Origin: Gallionella sp.
GTDB lineage: Bacteria > Pseudomonadota > Gammaproteobacteria > Burkholderiales > Gallionellaceae
Assembly: GCA_023229845.1 (NCBI GenBank)
Contig: JALNYK010000001.1
Location: 62,001 to 126,000, forward strand
Direction: 5' to 3'
Length of the DNA: 64,000 nt
Below, in pieces: positions 61,954-64,000 of this stretch; within the stretch, counting starts at the first letter, position 1, and the number at the start of each line of letters is the position of its first letter. The translations under genes and the position numbers were made by a program. The notes below the pieces were generated by a model that did not search any database, was not told the origin of the DNA, and saw nothing but the letters and a program-made list of their open reading frames with translations.

Positions 61954-62136
61954 ATGAATCTTTTTGCGTCCCAGTTACCGATGCTGCTAACAGGCATAAC
62001 CGTGTTGATAGCGGGAAAACTCATCAGCGCGGAACGAAAACAAAGCCGCAAAGCGGCATTCATTGAATGCCTGGGGTGTGTACTCGGTTTTCTGATTACC
62101 TTCAGCGTCGTAATCCTGGCATTCGCCAGCGTGTGA
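61954..62136 (+). CDS. Small two-helix membrane protein
   Basis: 60 aa from the ATG at 61954 with GGAG upstream. Two hydrophobic helices (MLLTGITVLIAGKLI and LGFLITFSVVILAFASV) flank a basic loop (SAERKQSRKAAF). No family recognised. The good ribosome site and the terminator just downstream support a real gene. Confidence 0.6.
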   Translation: MNLFASQLPMLLTGITVLIAGKLISAERKQSRKAAFIECLGCVLGFLITFSVVILAFASV

Positions 62137-62157
62137 TCCACGGTGCCGGCAGGCAAC

Positions 62158-62191
62158 AAAAAAGGCAGCGCGATGCGCTGCCTTTTTTGTT
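62158..62191. terminator. Bidirectional intrinsic terminator
   Basis: Perfect stem GGCAGCGC and GCGCTGCC with loop GAT, preceded by AAAAAA and followed by TTTTTTGTT. It serves the small membrane protein gene (plus) and the decarboxylase gene (minus), which converge here. Confidence 0.9.
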
Positions 62192-62209
62192 GCTGCGACC
62201 CGCAAAACC

Positions 62210-64000
62210 TTACCTGACGCAATCCACGAAGTAGCGCTTCACGCCGTCCACTTCTTCGGCAACCAGCCCGTGGATATCGGTCTCGAAGCCGGGCAGACGC
62301 TGGCTGAAATCGCGGGCGAATTTCAGATAATCGACAATGGTCTTGTTGAATATCTCGCCGGGGATCAACAGCGGGATGCCCGGTGGATAAGGAGTCAGCA
62401 GCACGGCCGTGATGCGGCCTTCGAGCTGATCGATCTCGACGCGGTCGATCTCGTCGTGCGCCATTTTCGCAAACGCGTCGGACGGCTTCATCGCAGGCTG
62501 CATGTCGGACAAATACATCTCGGTGGTCATGCGCGCGACGTTGTGCTTGTTGTAGGCGTCGTGGATCTGCTGGCACAGGTCGCGCAACCCGACGCGTTCA
62601 TAGCGCGGGTACTTGGCGGCGAATTCCGGCAGGATGCGCCAGATCGGCGCGTTCTTGTCGTAGTCGTCCTTGAACTGCTGCAACGCGGTCAGCAGCGTGT
62701 TCCAGCGGCCCTTGGTGATGCCGATGGTGAACATGATGAAGAACGAGTACAGGCCGCATTTCTCGACGATCACGCCGTGCTCGGACAAATACTTGGTCAC
62801 CATGGACGCGGGGATACCGCTATCGGCGAAGTCGCCGTCCACATCCAGTCCGGGCGTGATGATGGTCGCCTTGATCGGGTCGAGCATATTGAAACCGTCC
62901 GCGAGTTTGCCGAAGCCGTGCCACTTGTCGGCGGCTTTCAGCACCCAGTCCTCGCGCGAACCGACACCTTCGTCGGCGATCACCTCCGGCCCCCACACCT
63001 TGAACCACCAGTCGCTGCCAAACTCCTCGTCCACCTTCTTCATCGCGCGGCGGAAGTCCATCGCCTCGGCGATGGACTCTTCAACCAGCGCGGTGCCACC
63101 CGGCGGCTCCATCATCGCCGCTGCCACGTCGCACGAGGCGATGATGGAATACTGCGGCGAAGTGGAGGTGTGCATCAGATAGGCTTCATTGAACACATGG
63201 CTGTTGAGCTTGCGACTCTTCGACTCGCGCACCAGGATCTGCGAGGCCTGCGACAGGCCCGCCAGCAGCTTGTGGGTGGACTGCGTCGCGAAGATCATCG
63301 ACTCCTCCGCGCGCGGCCTGTCGCGACCGATCGCGTGCATGTCCTTGTAGAAATCGTGGAACGCCGCATGCGGCAGCCAGGCTTCATCGAAGTGCAGCGT
63401 GTCGATGCGGCCGTCCAGCATCTCCTTCAGCATCTCGACGTTGTACACCACGCCGTCGTAGGTACTCTGCGTGATCGTCAGGATGCGCGGCTTCTTGGTC
63501 TTGTCCTTGATGAAAGGATTCGCGTCGATCTTTTTCTGGATGTTCGCCGGCTCGAATTCCGATTTCGGGATCGGGCCGATGATGCCGTAGTGGTTGCGTG
63601 TCGGCGTCAGGAACACCGGCACCGCGCCGGTCATCATGATCGAGTGCAGGATGGACTTGTGGCAATTGCGGTCCACCACGACGATGTCGTCCGGCGCCAC
63701 CGTCGAGTGCCACACGATCTTGTTCGAGGTCGAAGTGCCGTTCGTAACGAAGAACAGGTGATCTGCATTGAAAATACGCGCGGCGTTGCGTTCCGAGGCC
63801 GCGACCGGCCCGGTGTGATCGAGCAGTTGGCCGAGTTCGTCCACCGCATTGCACACGTCCGCGCGCAGCATGTTCTCGCCGAAGAACTGGTGGAACATCT
63901 GACCCACCGGCGACTTCAGGAACGCGACGCCGCCGGAGTGGCCGGGGCAGTGCCAGGAATACGAACCGTCCTGCGCGTAGTTCAGCAGCGCGCGGAAGAA
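62210..64000 (-). CDS. Orn/Lys/Arg decarboxylase, N-terminus beyond the window
   Basis: Partial: 596 residues are visible; the start lies past the right edge. The visible part begins SYSWHCPGHSGGVAFLKSPV and has the PLP lysine in STHKLLAGLSQASQ, with HFDEAWLPHAAFHDFY nearby, typical of fold-type-I biosynthetic/inducible amino-acid decarboxylases of the AdiA/LdcC/SpeF group. Decarboxylates arginine, lysine or ornithine; which one cannot be decided by eye. Ends at a shared terminator. Confidence 0.93.
   Translation of the reverse strand, partial: FFRALLNYAQDGSYSWHCPGHSGGVAFLKSPVGQMFHQFFGENMLRADVCNAVDELGQLLDHTGPVAASERNAARIFNADHLFFVTNGTSTSNKIVWHSTVAPDDIVVVDRNCHKSILHSIMMTGAVPVFLTPTRNHYGIIGPIPKSEFEPANIQKKIDANPFIKDKTKKPRILTITQSTYDGVVYNVEMLKEMLDGRIDTLHFDEAWLPHAAFHDFYKDMHAIGRDRPRAEESMIFATQSTHKLLAGLSQASQILVRESKSRKLNSHVFNEAYLMHTSTSPQYSIIASCDVAAAMMEPPGGTALVEESIAEAMDFRRAMKKVDEEFGSDWWFKVWGPEVIADEGVGSREDWVLKAADKWHGFGKLADGFNMLDPIKATIITPGLDVDGDFADSGIPASMVTKYLSEHGVIVEKCGLYSFFIMFTIGITKGRWNTLLTALQQFKDDYDKNAPIWRILPEFAAKYPRYERVGLRDLCQQIHDAYNKHNVARMTTEMYLSDMQPAMKPSDAFAKMAHDEIDRVEIDQLEGRITAVLLTPYPPGIPLLIPGEIFNKTIVDYLKFARDFSQRLPGFETDIHGLVAEEVDGVKRYFVDCVR

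Noticed and set aside
1..64000. tRNA or rRNA genes
   Set aside because: None recognised on reading either strand; a tRNAscan-SE or Rfam run would be decisive.

Overview
This is GC-rich, gene-dense DNA from a Gram-negative proteobacterium. The housekeeping genes (thyA, folA, arfB, an RlhA-type U32 protein, a haemerythrin-kinase, GGDEF-EAL and PAS chemoreceptors) and the style of dispersed palindromic repeats fit a betaproteobacterium, perhaps Nitrosomonadales or Gallionella-like. That taxonomic placement is inference from content only.

Region 1 (14-42250, all on the minus strand, read right to left) is an extracellular contractile injection system (eCIS; Afp/PVC family). From its promoter side it encodes a DUF4255 (Pvc16-type) terminator, an unknown 291-aa protein, one sheath, a first tube, an intrinsic terminator, a second tube, a DUF5908 peptide, a LysM hub protein, a VgrG-like spike, a gp25 wedge protein, two gpJ/gp6-type baseplate proteins flanking a short fibre-like protein, a 2517-aa tape measure with internal repeats, an AAA+ ATPase, a membrane-anchored GH18-like protein whose catalytic motif looks degenerate, and a SAM methyltransferase. 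Many of these genes overlap by 1-8 nt, as expected for an operon.

Downstream on the same strand (15582-14) is a candidate cargo array. It holds two DUF4157 proteins with HEAWH motifs and different, unrecognised C-termini, and two proteins that end in the same WHH-type HNH nuclease motif. One of the nucleases is a 1288-aa giant with a long amphipathic helical core and a basic, NLS-like motif before the nuclease. Three of the four share an almost identical N-terminal tag, and all four share short SPxxxAQ motifs; these are candidate loading signals. The array also contains a secreted RCC1-repeat protein, a DUF4280 PAAR-like tip protein at the window edge, and an unrelated-looking pair: a cyclic-nucleotide-binding domain fused to a DASS/SLC13 transporter, and a membrane-anchored ABC substrate-binding-like protein.

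Region 2 (42251-42838) is an AT-rich, apparently non-coding control region upstream of the eCIS. It has two adjacent perfect palindromes sharing one core, an imperfect hairpin and a candidate promoter.

Region 3 (42839-64000) is mostly housekeeping and signalling: TesA-like lipoprotein esterase, acylphosphatase, endonuclease/exonuclease/phosphatase-family protein, ArfB, M17 aminopeptidase, a Rieske-derived protein that has lost its iron-sulfur ligands and is fused to ankyrin repeats, ThyA, an unusual pyruvate kinase, FolA, a PAS chemoreceptor, an RlhA-type U32 protein carrying an in-frame repeat, a PilJ-N/PAS/GGDEF/EAL protein, an HDOD protein, a haemerythrin-histidine kinase, a small membrane protein, and a partial Orn/Lys/Arg decarboxylase at the right edge. 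Several dispersed palindromic repeat families occur here. One family has also entered the eCIS tape-measure gene in frame.
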